From the NCBI GenBank assembly GCA_001566295.1, contig KQ964245.1, positions 5,524 through 69,523 of the forward strand: a stretch of 64,000 nucleotides of DNA, read 5' to 3'. The notes below the pieces were generated by a model. It was not told the DNA's origin. It did no database searches and saw only the letters and a list, made by a program, of their open reading frames with translations. Both the position numbers and the translations under genes were made by a program. Positions 1 through 10,936 of the stretch are shown here, in pieces (positions within the stretch are counted from its first letter, which is position 1; every line of letters starts with the position of its first letter). This DNA is from Microdochium bolleyi (lineage: Eukaryota; Ascomycota; Sordariomycetes; Xylariales; Microdochiaceae).

Positions 1-52
1 AGCGGCTGTCGAAGTGGTGGCCGTCGAAGTGGTGGCCGTCGAAGTAGCGGCT
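1..52. repeat. 15-bp tandem repeat at left edge
   Basis: Three copies of a 15-bp unit (consensus GGTGGCCGTCGAAGT) plus a partial fourth start at base 1, so the array may extend out of the window. Read on the plus strand in frame 1 it is open and encodes Ser-Gly-Gly-Arg-Arg repeats, ending at a TAG at 52-54. It could therefore be the 3' end of a gene entering from the left, or simply a minisatellite. Confidence 0.6.
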
Positions 53-1004
53 AGGAACGCATACACGCGGCTCTTAGAGCTAGATTTTGAAGGGGCCTGC
101 CAAGGCACTTTGATTCCTTATCGGTACGCTAGACAGGGTTAGCACGGATCGCTCTCATGCTTTTCCTCAACCTTCCTATCCTGGAGAGACCACTGCGCGT
201 CCGCTCGGCAACGACAAACCGCTTAGTTTTCACTACGTTCAAACACGGGGCAAAGTAGTTATAGAAACGACTCGGAGTAGAGGTCGTACGAGGAGGCCAG
301 AAAGGCGCGCGCGGCGCTGTAGCGTCTGCGGCGAGCCCGAGTCATAATGCGCGTACGTCTGAGAAGGTTTAGTCTGCTTTTGGAGAAGAGGATTCTGAAT
401 AGTTTTAATGAAGTTAAGGCGTTATGATTGATTTAACTTATACATTGTCGTGCGAACACCTGGAGGGTGGCTCACTTGCTTGTGGATTACCTTAGACTAA
501 CCGCATCTGCCTGGCACCCCCCACTTCGTTATCTAGATGGAGTTTGAGATTTCCGCGGGATATGAGATTTTTGTAACGCATATGTACCGTTTGCCGTTAC
601 ATCTTACAGTCGCAGTAAGAGTTATAGTAATGTCCTTCGCCTAGTGGCAGAGGGCGTATGTTATCGCTCTCTAACTCTTCGCGATAGAGTGGTCTCGTCT
701 TATGCTTCGTAAACCTAACACGTAAAATAGGCAATACCGATATACAAGCAGGTGTAACGTCCAAACATCGAGTCGCCTTGTCCTTCATGACTCGTGGGAA
801 CGAGCGATGACGCATCTAGGGTGGTTAATAAGCAACGCGCGGGGAGTTGCGGGGACAAAACCCGAGCGACTTCAAATCCCGGCTCCGTCGAGAGGCAACA
901 CATTCTTTATTTAAAGATGATGTGACATGCTTATTGTGTCTATGAATCCCGTTCAGTATCTCCATCTCTCAACCACCCGGGAATTGCCAGCATAGTTACC
1001 CGCA
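53..1004. other. Intergenic, no gene recognised
   Basis: About 950 bases with only short overlapping open frames on both strands and no recognisable protein similarity. It includes the 5' flank of the DUF1348 gene that starts at 1005. Confidence 0.5.
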
Positions 1005-1586
1005 ATGGCCACCGAGTCGAGACCACCTTTGCCACCATTTACTCTGGAGACGGCGCAGAAGAAGGTTAAGGCTGCTCAAGATGCTTGGAACACCAGGTAA
1101 GAGCTTGACAGCCGGATACAAATACCGATGGAAACAGCGATACTGACGAGTCTGACAGAGATCCAGAGAAAGTCAAGATGGCCTACACGCCCGACTCTAT
1201 TTGGCGCAATCGTGGCACGTTCCTCCAGGGCCGCGACGACATCGTCAAGTTCCTAACCGACAAGTGGTCCAAGGAGGACGGCTATCGTCTGAGGAAGGAG
1301 CTGTTCGCCTTTACCGATAACAAGGTCAGTAGGGTCAAGCTCGAGCACAGCGAAACCTGCGACCTAATAACAGCAACAGATTGCAGTGCAGTTCTGGTAC
1401 GAATGGCACGATGAGTCTGGCCAATGGTGGCGCACATATGGTCTGGAAGACTGGACCTTCGCCGAGAACGGATTGATGAGGAAGAGGCAGATGAGCGGCA
1501 ACGATGTGCAAATCGAAAATGAGGCACGCTGGTTCAAGGATAATGTGGATGTAAACACGGTCTCTATTAGTGAGAAGCACTGGTAG
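1005..1586 (+). CDS. DUF1348 / NTF2-like small protein
   Basis: Three exons (1005-1096, 1159-1324, 1380-1586) join in phase to about 154 residues. The introns have GTAAGA and GTCAGT donors and CAG acceptors. The product matches the DUF1348 (COG3558) family, a SnoaL/NTF2-like fold of about 150 residues found in bacteria and fungi. Visible family hallmarks are WNTRDPEKV near residue 29, YTPDSIWRNRGTFLQGRDDI in exon 2, and the WYEWHDESGQWWRTYGLEDW stretch that opens exon 3. The enzymatic role of the family is not established; it is probably cytosolic, with no signal peptide. The gene is intact although the next two genes to the right are broken. The start is the first ATG in frame and gives the usual family length. 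The identity of the family is fairly sure, the function is unknown. Confidence 0.88.
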
Positions 1587-2535
1587 GTCATCCGTCGAGG
1601 GGCCCGGAGGCATACGGCCGGGTGGACGTCAATATCTTCGTACCGCATTCCCATTGCCTGGAACAAGCATAGCAGGGACGAGGCGAGGACCGGTGTGCAG
1701 ACTGAGACAATTAAGTTAGCCTTGGTAACTTAGTAAGGGCGCGAAAAGGACGGTCACTCGGCTGCCGTATATGCATGAATATCCGCTCGTTCTGTTAACG
1801 TCAAGAACGCTCAGTCTGTTCCTACAGACGGCTGCCTCACAGTTCAATCGCCTCCCTTCAGCTTCGTACAGTGTCGCACCTAGAGAGAGCCTACACACCC
1901 CTCTCGCTGTGGGAATCCATCTAACATGAGGTTAGGTTAGGTAAGGCCAACGGCCCAGTAGGTTGGTCCGTACTATCGGCCGAACGTACCGTCCGTTCGG
2001 TAATGGCTAGATCGTATGCGATTTAGTAAGTAGTCGCCGGTCGGATGAGATGCTGTAGAGCTTCGGGCAAGGATAAAGTCCGACCAGAGTCCCACTCTTA
2101 AACCACTTGAGGGCCTCCTGTTTTGCGGTTTCTTGAAACCCCGCCTAACAAGGTTAGCTTGTGGCCCCGGACGCACTCTCCGGGTCCATACTGCAGCTGC
2201 ATAGATCTCCATATCGGCTTGGCCAGGTTCGTGTGTTCCGGAATTTCTGCTCGTGTATTTCGGTATGTCTGTTTCGCACAACCGCCACTGTAACTTTCAA
2301 GCCATGGCCATAAGCACATTTGTCATCCCATCCAGTTTCCATGCGACCGCGTCCCGTAACGACCGAGATGGGACCTGCTCGTCCCCTAATAGATAGGTTA
2401 AGATCCGCATGCAGGATCAGCAAGAAATACGTTCTGCATCCAGATGCGAGCGTTACCTAAAGTCTCAACGGTAGAATATTCTTCTTCCCTTCACATTCAC
2501 AGTTTTGAATACTCCAACGACGACACCACCACACG
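1587..2535. other. Intergenic, no gene recognised
   Basis: Nothing recognisable as coding. A short GGTTA-type run (GGTTAGGTTAGGTAAGG, about 1931-1947) is present but is not a telomere repeat. The 3' part is the upstream flank of the oxidoreductase pseudogene. Confidence 0.45.
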
Positions 2536-4047
2536 ATGGGCGACTTTCACATCAGCAAACCTTTCAGGTTTCCCACTGGTGCTACCATCCGCAATCGCCT
2601 CGTCAAATCGGCCATGGCTGAGGGATAATGACATCTGACCTCCTGCCCAACGACTCGTACATAAAGAATTACTCGCGATGGGCGAAGGGTGGCTGGGGCA
2701 TGCTCATCACAGGTCCGGCACACTCCAAGCCTTCAGGCAGTGCGTTTGATACAGGCCACGCACTAACACGTTGATGCATTTCAAACTGCACAGGCAACTA
2801 CATGGTCGACCCGAACGGCCTCAGCGGCCCCGGCGTCTTCCTCGTCAATAACCCAGCTGTTACGCACGAGGCCCAGCTCGAGCGCCTCCGATCCTTTACA
2901 ACCGCCGCTCGCGCCAACGGCAGCAAAATCATCGGCCAGCTCTGCCACCCAGGCCGCGCAGCATTGATTTTGCCCGGCCCCGGCTGGTGTAGCAAGAGAA
3001 ACATAGCCCCAAGCCCGCTCCGTATGCCCATTGGCGAGGGCTTGGCCAACAGGGGCCTGGCGGCGCTGCTCTTCGGTACGCCACGCGAGATGACGCGCGC
3101 CGATATCGAAGACGTCGTGGACAAGTTTGCTCGCGCAGCCAAGACCATGGCCGATGCCGGATTCGATGGCGTCGAGCTGCACGGCGCACACGGGTACCTG
3201 CTCTCGCAGTTCCTGTCGGTCGAATCCAACCAGCGGACCGACGAATACGGCGGGTCCGGATCAACCGGACTAGGTTCGTCACGCAGGTCATTAAGGCGGT
3301 GAAAACGGTCGTCCCGGCGGGTTTTATTGTCGGGATCAAGCTCAACTCTACCGATTACCAGACTGATCGGAGTGGCCTGGCGGTAAAGGCGGGACATGCG
3401 ATGGATGCTGAGAAGCAGCTGCAGGAGGTAATTCAACAGTCTGCCGCGATTGCGGCAGCGGAGGTCGACTTTTTGGAAGTCAGCGGCGGGACATATGCTG
3501 ATCCCCGGATGGTATGTGCACACAAGTTATTTCTCGCTTGCTGCTATCTCTGACCAGTTTTGGCCCACTGTTATACATACCTGGTTCTACTGGAACGACA
3601 GAGTGACACAACACCATCCCCACAGGCCCGCGGCCCACCGAAGTCAACCCGCACCCAGAACCGCGAAACCTTCTTCCTGAATTCCGCCGAGACCCTGCGC
3701 GCCTCGTTCCCCGACGTCCCGCTTATGGTGACGGGCGGCCTTTGTAGCCGTGGTGGCATGGAGGAAGTCGTGGCTGGCGGTGGTGTCGTAGGTGTTGGCC
3801 GCGCCTCGATCATAAACCCCATATTGCCCATTGACGTTGTGCTCAACCGGGACGTCAAGGACACCGATGCACGTGTGGCGATTCTCAAGTCGAAGGTGCC
3901 GTGGTACTTGAACTATGGGCCTGCTATGGCTGGTGCGGGATACGAAAATGTGAGTATTCCACCTTACGTCGTTTGCTCTGTAAGTCAATATTATCGCTAA
4001 TAATTATTGTCACCTATGAATAGTCCATGTATGGTAGACTTCTGTAG
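2536..4047 (+). pseudogene. Old Yellow Enzyme-like NADH:flavin oxidoreductase, broken
   Basis: Similarity to fungal OYE-type (NemA/FadH-like) FMN oxidoreductases runs end to end. It includes RNRLVKSAMAEG near the start, RWAKGGWGMLITG, GQLCHPGR, the substrate-binding FDGVELHGAHGYLLSQFLS stretch, YGGS, and the C-terminal LMVTGG and VGVGR phosphate-binding segments. Clean introns are visible at 2713-2793, 3512-3625 and 3950-4023. Two lesions break the frame. Two extra bases after the GAG GGA codons create a TAA at 2626-2628 just before the expected MTSDLLPN, and one base is missing between YGGS and NRTRFV (about 3252-3262). No splice site removes either lesion. The last exon is unusually short. 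It is either a young pseudogene or a locus with two assembly errors; the broken regulator next door favours decay. Confidence 0.75.
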
Positions 4048-4280
4048 GCTCTAGGCACGGAGAAGGAGGGTAAGATGGTTTGAAACGAAGAGACGTTCCG
4101 CTCGCCTGTGAAGATATGGCCGGCTCGCTCGTGCTGACCCCAGTCTCCTTTGTCTGATTTCTAGAATTTATTTGCATTACTATCTTTGCTCTATGTTCCA
4201 ATCTATGCTATGCACAACTCCAATACAAGTATGAGAAATCGATTGTCGCCGACAAATCATTGTCTTCGCAGTGCTTAGAT
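4048..4280. other. Short convergent spacer between two pseudogenes
   Basis: The 3' ends of the plus-strand oxidoreductase relic and the minus-strand regulator relic face each other here. Nothing else is seen. Confidence 0.4.
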
Positions 4281-6386
4281 CTACTGCAGCACGCCCAGCA
4301 TCCTCGCTATCTCATCCACGCCACCCATCCCAAGTTTCTCTCCAGGATACCGCTTAGAGATCTCGCACAGGTCCCCAAGTTCCCGCAAAGATCTCAAATC
4401 GTCCCCGCTCGTCACCAAGTCTGTGCCGCCGGAAGTACCAGCCGCAGTAGCAGCATCAGCAGTAGCGAACCGCGGCCGGTCTCCACGAGCGCCGTTATCC
4501 TGGTAGCGGCAAGACCGCCGCTGCCGCCATGCGAGCATACTTTTCGCAACTGCGGCGACAACATGCGAGTCGTACAGCCCCCCCCGACGGCCGGCGGTCT
4601 GGAGGAGTGTCACGGCGCGCTGTACTATGAACATGTCGTTGCACTTGATTATTATGAGGAATAAGGTGGCTATGAGGCCCGTCTCGACGCTGATTGTTCT
4701 TTTGGGTGTTTGAGCGCCACCAATGGTGGTGGCGGTGGTATTTTCGCCTGGTGGATGATCCGTGGTGTTGGATAGGTGGATTAGCGATTCAGCGACGTCG
4801 AGCATGATCTCGACTGGGCTTCTCGGCTGCGCTATGGTTGGCAGTCCCAGGACAGATCCATAAATGGCTGATATGGGAAGTATCGTCCGGTAGTTGTAGA
4901 GGTCCCGGTCTTCGGGCAGGCTGGATGTGACGACGAGGTGGAACGTGTAGTAGAGTATGTATAGCACGCCGACCCTAGGATGTTAGGGTAATGTCGCGTC
5001 AACAGCGGGCCCGAGAACGGCCGGATCAAAAACTGGTGTTACATCGTTCCCATCCCAACCGTGGTATATTGAGGTAGAAGCTGAATTGATTCCGATGGTC
5101 GTGTAACTCTCGGGCCTCAAGTAATGCTCGGAAGCCATGTAGAGGACGTCAAGAAGGTTGGTAAACTGCATGCTCCATTGAACGAATGCTGACTGTAGTA
5201 GTGTCTTTTCCGTAACTATATCTGGTGGTAGCAATATCACTGGGAAGTTCTTATACTCCAGACGCGTACGCAAGAATTGAAGCACGCAGCTCTGCAACCG
5301 TGTCAGGACCTGCTGGGCATTCTCCTGCGTGTTGAATGTCGCACCGCACAAGTCCGATATCCTACTTGTCATATGTGGGTGTGGCTGACTGTCCCGTGAG
5401 ACAGAGTTGCAGATCATCCGCGCGTACCGTGATTCGTCGACGATGGCGGCTTGCACCTCCAATCGCTCCAGGAGGCTTTCGAGACCGGTATCCTGGAAGG
5501 CATCCCCCCTAGTCTTTGTTGTTGCCTAGAATCGCCCTTCCGGCGGCAAGATGTTCTAGTGCGGAATCGACATTACCCTGCACGCTCTCGAAGGTGTAGA
5601 AGAGCACGCAGCAGATAAGCGGCACGATCCTGGATTGATGCCCGTCGATGTCACTTGCAACAGCGCTGCTAGCCTGTGTGTCGGTAGCTGATTCACCGCT
5701 CTGATTGCGCAGGTACCTCCTCAGCGACCTCATGGCTCTATGGTACGCCGCACCCGACTCCGACGATGCATTAATCTGCTTGTTCACGCAGGCAGCCCCT
5801 TCGCTGCGGGCCGTGTGCATCTGCCTATGGAGACTGCTTAAAGCAACGAGGGCCTGCCGCACCACGAGCTCATGCTGCGCCCGCTGCAGCACCATCCTCG
5901 TCCAGAAATTCGAGGGGAGGAAGCCCGAGATCTCGGAGGCCAACCAGACGCAGAAGTAGTGCAGGAGCTGGCGGTCGGCCTGGTTGCCGGAAACGCGGTA
6001 CGAGATCGCATAGGATCTAAAGCTACGCGAGGCAGACGCGGAGGACACGGCTTGCGCGATTGCGCATTGCAACGTGCTTCCGACTCATTGTTCGGCAGCG
6101 TCAGAGGCGTAGAATGAGCAGATGAGGTCTCGCTTGATGCAGCGCTGGCAGGAGGGCCTCGCCTCGTCGCATTTGATGCGCCGCTGCCTGCGGCAGGCGT
6201 CAGTATGACTTTGTGAAAACTTGTGACCCGAGCCCCATCGTGGACGCCTACATCGACTCACTTGCAGTTGCTGCAGCCTGCGCGCGAGCGCGGGCCCCTC
6301 GTCGTCTTGCTTTCTCGTGTGTCGCAGTCATGGCGTCGCGTCGGGGGCCCTGGATTGGTGTGGGTTGTGTGTAGGCCTCGCTGCAT
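4281..6386 (-). pseudogene. Zn2Cys6 fungal transcription factor, broken
   Basis: The N-terminus starts at the ATG at 6386-6384. A 74-bp intron (6261-6188, GTGAGT...GCAG) splits the zinc cluster, which reads CSNCKQRRIKC then CQRCIKRDLIC with perfect C-x2-C-x6-C-x6-C-x2-C-x6-C spacing. A middle region and a C-terminal segment typical of fungal-specific factors (ETGLIATLFLIIIKCND, then RRGGLYDSHVV) follow over about 600 residues. Three lesions interrupt it. There is an in-frame TGA at 6087-6085 right after the zinc cluster, a TAG at 5511-5509 combined with a frameshift at a run of six G, and an in-frame TAA at 4985-4983. No donor or acceptor sites bypass them. The intact DNA-binding cluster with a disabled activation half suggests recent loss. 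It lies tail to tail with the oxidoreductase relic, which it may once have regulated (inference). Confidence 0.78.
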
Positions 6387-7017
6387 ACGGGAGCGCGGAT
6401 GATCCTCGAGCCAGGGGGCGGCGCAATTAGTCAGTGGCAGGCTCCCATAGACAATACGTCTTGGCCTTATATGTCGCCACCGTTTCTATGTGCCAGGTTT
6501 CAGCATTCGTCTTTGTCGTGGCTTGACAGTCTAGAAGACGCCATCCAGACATGTACCCAGCCGGATGGGCGAGGCCAAAGATGCCATTACCCGACGTGGA
6601 TTACTTCGTCTGACTTGGACAGGACTGGGCCGGTCTGGGTCTGCCACGTACGTGGTTTCACTCACTTCTTCACAGCCGCCTGGATAAATGAGTTACCCCA
6701 CTTTCGTCCAGGCAAGCCGCCTCGTTGGGTGGAAGGCACGTCCGGAACACAAGGTCCGTGTACATGCAAATCACCTATCCATTTGCCCAAATGCATAGGC
6801 CTGACTGACTGAGCGTCAAGTCACTTTGATAGGCTTGTTGCTGCCTGATAGCCTTTCTTGCGAGGAGACTGCCTCGGTCCGACAGGAAAATACAATCATA
6901 CACGGAGCTTGGTTGGAATGCACACTAAGAACAGTAACAGTACCGAAACAAAGCCGTACTACCCACCTCGGTCAACTATATAGAAAGTTCTCCAGTCTAC
7001 TAAATTTTATAAGTAAA
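6387..7017. other. Intergenic, 5' flank of regulator relic
   Basis: No coding signal is recognised. It lies between the start of the regulator relic and the 3' end of the phospholipase mosaic gene. Confidence 0.4.
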
Positions 7018-9771
7018 TTAAGGTTGGTATATAGAGACCTCGTCAATAGTCACGGATCCATATTGAGGTAGAGAAATAGCCGATGCCCTGACGTCAAATA
7101 CGAGGTCGCGCTGGAGGGAGACACTACCGTCGGCCGCTGTAGGTACGGTAAAGGGGAAAGGACCGTAGCCGCGATACCCCTCTGCGTTAGGCATCCAGCT
7201 CGCTGACCCGAGGAAGATAGGGTCGACCGCTGAGCCCTCGAGGGAGATGCGAAGCGGTACAAGGGAGAGACGCGGAAAGGATGCCTTAAACGTTAGCTCG
7301 TACTGCTTGCCCGCACAGAGCGTGATAGTCTGAGCCATAGAGACGCGGTTGCTAAACTTAAGGACTGATGGCATAACGGTGGTCAGAACCCTAGCACGGC
7401 CGGGGAGAGAGTTAGTAAAGTAGTAGTGATGACACTACGTCGCCTCTGTTCGTCTAGGGGCCAAACACAAGGGCGAGGTATAAGACTTACGCCGCGTTGG
7501 AACCGCTCTGGCTGTTTCCCGAGCCGACAAAGGCCAGTGATGCGCCGCCGCTTTGGGCCTTCAAAAACCAGGAGGTTGCACTAGCGCCACCATTCTCTAG
7601 GTTATCTATCACGACGCGAAATTAGCATTACTGGCTCTGGTTCGGACTACACCGTACAGAGTATGCCTTCGGGACAATGGACGGGGGGGCCAACACTTAC
7701 CAAAACCACCGTTCTTAACGGCATCCGTGGCCAGGCACACTGGCGGCGCATTACCAGTTGGAGTAGGCAGTGTTAGCGGGTCGAGACACTTGCCCTGCCA
7801 GCAGAAGCCGCTCTGACAGACGACGCCACAAGCGCCGCAGTTGCGCGGGTGCGTCTTGAAGTCGACGCAGAGGTTGCCGCAGCGGTCGTCGACGCAATTG
7901 CACGAGCCGCCGCCGCACTTTGTCTTGAAGGGGCAGACGTTGCCGCACCCGCCGCAGTTCTTGTTGTCGTTGCGCACGTCGGCAATGCAGGTGCACTTGG
8001 ACCCACGGCAGGCAAACTTGGCCGCCGTGTTGCAGGAAGAGCCGCACTCCTCGCAGTTGTTGTCGTCGGTGGACGAGACGCACTGGCGGCTGCCGCCGCC
8101 GCAGAAAGGGGCGCCGTTCTGGCAGTACGCGCCGCAGCGGGCGGCCGTGGCCTCCTTGAAGGCGTCACCGCCCTTGTACGTGCTGACGACGGCGACGTAG
8201 AACTTGGCCTCGAAATCGCACAAGCTGCGGTCGATGGGGTGCCAGAACCACGAGATATCGCTGCATACCGTGTCCTGCATGCACCGGTAGAAGAGGTAGT
8301 TGCAGCTCTCCCACTGTCCCGGGGCGCAGTAGTCGTTGTTGCACAGCTCGACCTTGCCCGTCGCGCAGTTGTCGTAGCAGTAGTCGTGCATGTTGCAGCA
8401 CTTGCCGAACCCGAGCTGCGGGATCCAAGCCCGCGTCGAGCCAGAGCCGCAGCCGTTGTACGACATAGGCCGGGCCCCGATCATGCCGCGGGAGAACATG
8501 TTGGCCGGTGTCGAAGGCAGACGTGGGTACCAGCCGTCGGTGAAGGGCGACATGCGGCGCAGCAGCTGCGAAGACTCGGAATCGTACTCGAGCTCGGCGA
8601 ACCGGCTGCTGTTGTCACCACGACGCTTGTTAGTCGCCGTAGGGCTGATGTCCTCGGTCGGCTCAGCAGTGGTGGTGAACAGTATGTCTGCAGCGTCGTC
8701 AGGCGTGCCGTCGATCATCATCGTGTTGACCCCATCAGGACCGATGCGCCATGTCATCGTCGTGCCGCTTAGAGAGCGTAGAGACAAGCGGCCCTCGCAG
8801 CTGAAGCCGAACACGCTTGTCACCACGTCGCCAGTCGATCCTGTCGGTACACTGGCATCAACCAGGACAACATCGCGGCTCTGCTGGGAGTAGCCGACGA
8901 ACTTTGTGCGCCCGCCCAACGTTGTGGTCAAGTCGTACCGCCCACCCGAGGCAGGCACAAGCTTGTATCCAATGCTCTTGAAGTACTGCAAGTTACGCTC
9001 GGCCAAGGTTCCACCGGGATCCGACGTGGCACCGAAAGACGGGAAGTCGCTGGCCTCGACCACGCCAATGCGGTCCCCACGGCCACTGACAGCTGCGGCC
9101 TTGGGCACGAACTGGTTGCCCGCATTATCTCCGAGCCGCAGGGTCACAGTCGCCAAGCTGCTCGAGTCGACGACGCAAGAAGGAGGTGCCGTCTGGTCGA
9201 TCGTTAGGGTGAATGTGCTGGTGGCTTGCACGGTGGACGGCGTTGCTTGGAAAGTGATGGGCAGAGTGACCTCGTAAAACGTGTAGTGCTCAGGATCGAA
9301 CGTGCCTAGCTCCGAAACAGTGGATGACTCGGTCGAAGTCTCTGCGAAGGAAGATGTGGCTGTCTCCGAGGCCGAATTGGTGGTGGCCGCTGTCGAGGAT
9401 GTCGTAGTAATGGTTGGCGTTGTGTCGGTAGAGCTTGTCGTGCCAGTAGAGCTTGTCGTATAGGTGGAGCTCGAAACAGAAACCGTAGACGAGGTCGTTG
9501 TCACAACGATTGACGATATCGATGCTGACGAGGACACGGTTCCGTCCTCCGCGGAGCTTGCTCTGGCAGAAGAGATCGAGGACAAGGCACTAGTATCGAG
9601 AATCGCGGTAGAAGTCGACGATGATGACAAGCTCTGCGTGCTCACAGTCGAATAGGCGCCTATGACCGAACCCGACGATGGTGGAGGCCTACATTTGCTC
9701 GCCGAAGAAACTGGTAGTACAGCGAACAGAGGCGGTAACAGGACGAGAGCTTGGACCCTAAGCGACCGCAT
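7018..9771 (-). CDS. Secreted mosaic protein with phospholipase A2 domain
   Basis: Three exons (9771-7701, 7605-7491, 7390-7018) give about 852 residues. The ATG at 9771 is chosen because it begins a clear signal peptide (MRSLRVQALVLLPPLFAVLP, then SSA). Order: signal; Ser/Thr-rich stalk to about residue 160; an uncharacterised beta-rich region to about 380; a phospholipase A2 core with the diagnostic CCxxHDxCY motif, seen as KCCNMHDYCYDNC with the catalytic-type His near residue 462; then several short Cys-rich repeats of CxxCGxxC type (Stig1-like) to about 660; finally a C-terminal module rich in beta strands (AQTITLCAGKQYELTF) resembling carbohydrate-binding-type sandwiches. The PLA2 motif and the CGSGS...IP segment resemble group XII secreted PLA2 more than the short fungal group XIV enzymes. 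Expected activity is calcium-dependent sn-2 hydrolysis of phospholipids outside the cell, unproven here. Confidence 0.8.
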
Positions 9772-10936
9772 CGTAGGCAACTATGGCAATTGAAGATGGA
9801 ATTATTGAAACGCCCAATGAATCGTATGCGAGCAGCGGCCTTTGGGCCTCTTATAAGCAACCTCGTTCACGGGCGGCGAGATTCTTCCTCGTTCATAAGC
9901 AGTGGCGTTCTCCACGCGCAATGGGCGTTATTCTGGATAGTCCAGATTCCGCACTATCGAAAGCCATCGCGCCTAGAAAGCCTGGGGGCCCACAAGGGCT
10001 TCGCGGAGTAGTCCGAGCATGCTCCATGAAGCGTTCTCGAATTCTAAAGCCGTCTTTTTTCTTGAATTATCGCGGCAGGCGCTGTAGACAACATGAACGG
10101 GAATTTAGAAGAACGTCTGGATTTACACAAAAAGAGAAGCATGTCGCACTTCGCGAGCCGGCCATGTTGATGGGAATCAAGGATTCGTATTCACGAGGCT
10201 GGCTGAGAGTCCCCTGCTAAGCTGAAAGAGTCTGAATCGTTCACTAACAGGATTAGACGTGGAGACGCAGGGCAGTAAAGTGGATGCAGCCCCGTTTACG
10301 GGACTTTCGAGTCGGGCTAATGAGATTAGGCACAATAGAATTCATGCTTCTCATCGACCGTCCCTGCTTCGTTGAACTGGCCAACTCTGTCTGAGGCCGA
10401 TTGCCGAAGCGCCTGGGTTACTGAGCAGTCTCGTCTCACGGATGCGGATGGTCCCAGAGCTAGCTCAAGCGCTCCTCTTTTTTGGATACAGTCTGGCTTT
10501 TTGGCGCCATCTCTTCGGGGGCATCAACGAGAGAAACACAGATGGTGCAAAGCGGTGAGTGAGCTCATCATAGATAGGGGATAACGGCCTCATCGGACTA
10601 CGGTCCGGTGGCCGAAGGACAAGTTAAAGATCCACTAACGGCGCTTCGATCTCAGACTGAGATGGGTGGGTGAGCGTGCGGCTGGCACATCTGGTGGTAG
10701 GGAGTGAAATGACAGTATTAGCATCTGGCCAGCAATTGTAGATTGGTCCGGAATTTTTGGCCGTGTGTCTTCATTGGTTGCGTACTTCAGCTAGAAGGGT
10801 CCTAAAAATGGGAAACAGACGACGCTTCAAAGCCGCCACCCCTCTTTCCTCTACAAAAGAATATCAAATGCACCAAGGGGGTAAGCTTTATCTCGCTAAC
10901 AGCACGTCTTAATAACGGCCGACCCGACCATCGGAT
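9772..10936. other. Intergenic, no gene recognised
   Basis: This is the upstream region of the phospholipase mosaic and the downstream flank of the next secreted gene. Short open frames only; none resembles a known family. Confidence 0.45.

Noticed and set aside
830..905. TTCAAATCCC, resembling a tRNA T-loop
   Set aside because: The T-stem does not pair and the acceptor stem matches only partly.
1931..1947. GGTTA repeats resembling telomere DNA
   Set aside because: Period of five and only three units; fungal telomeres are TTAGGG arrays.
7849..8772. 307-residue open frame antisense to the PLA2 mosaic
   Set aside because: Val/Ala/Arg-rich mirror of Cys-rich codons on the real strand.
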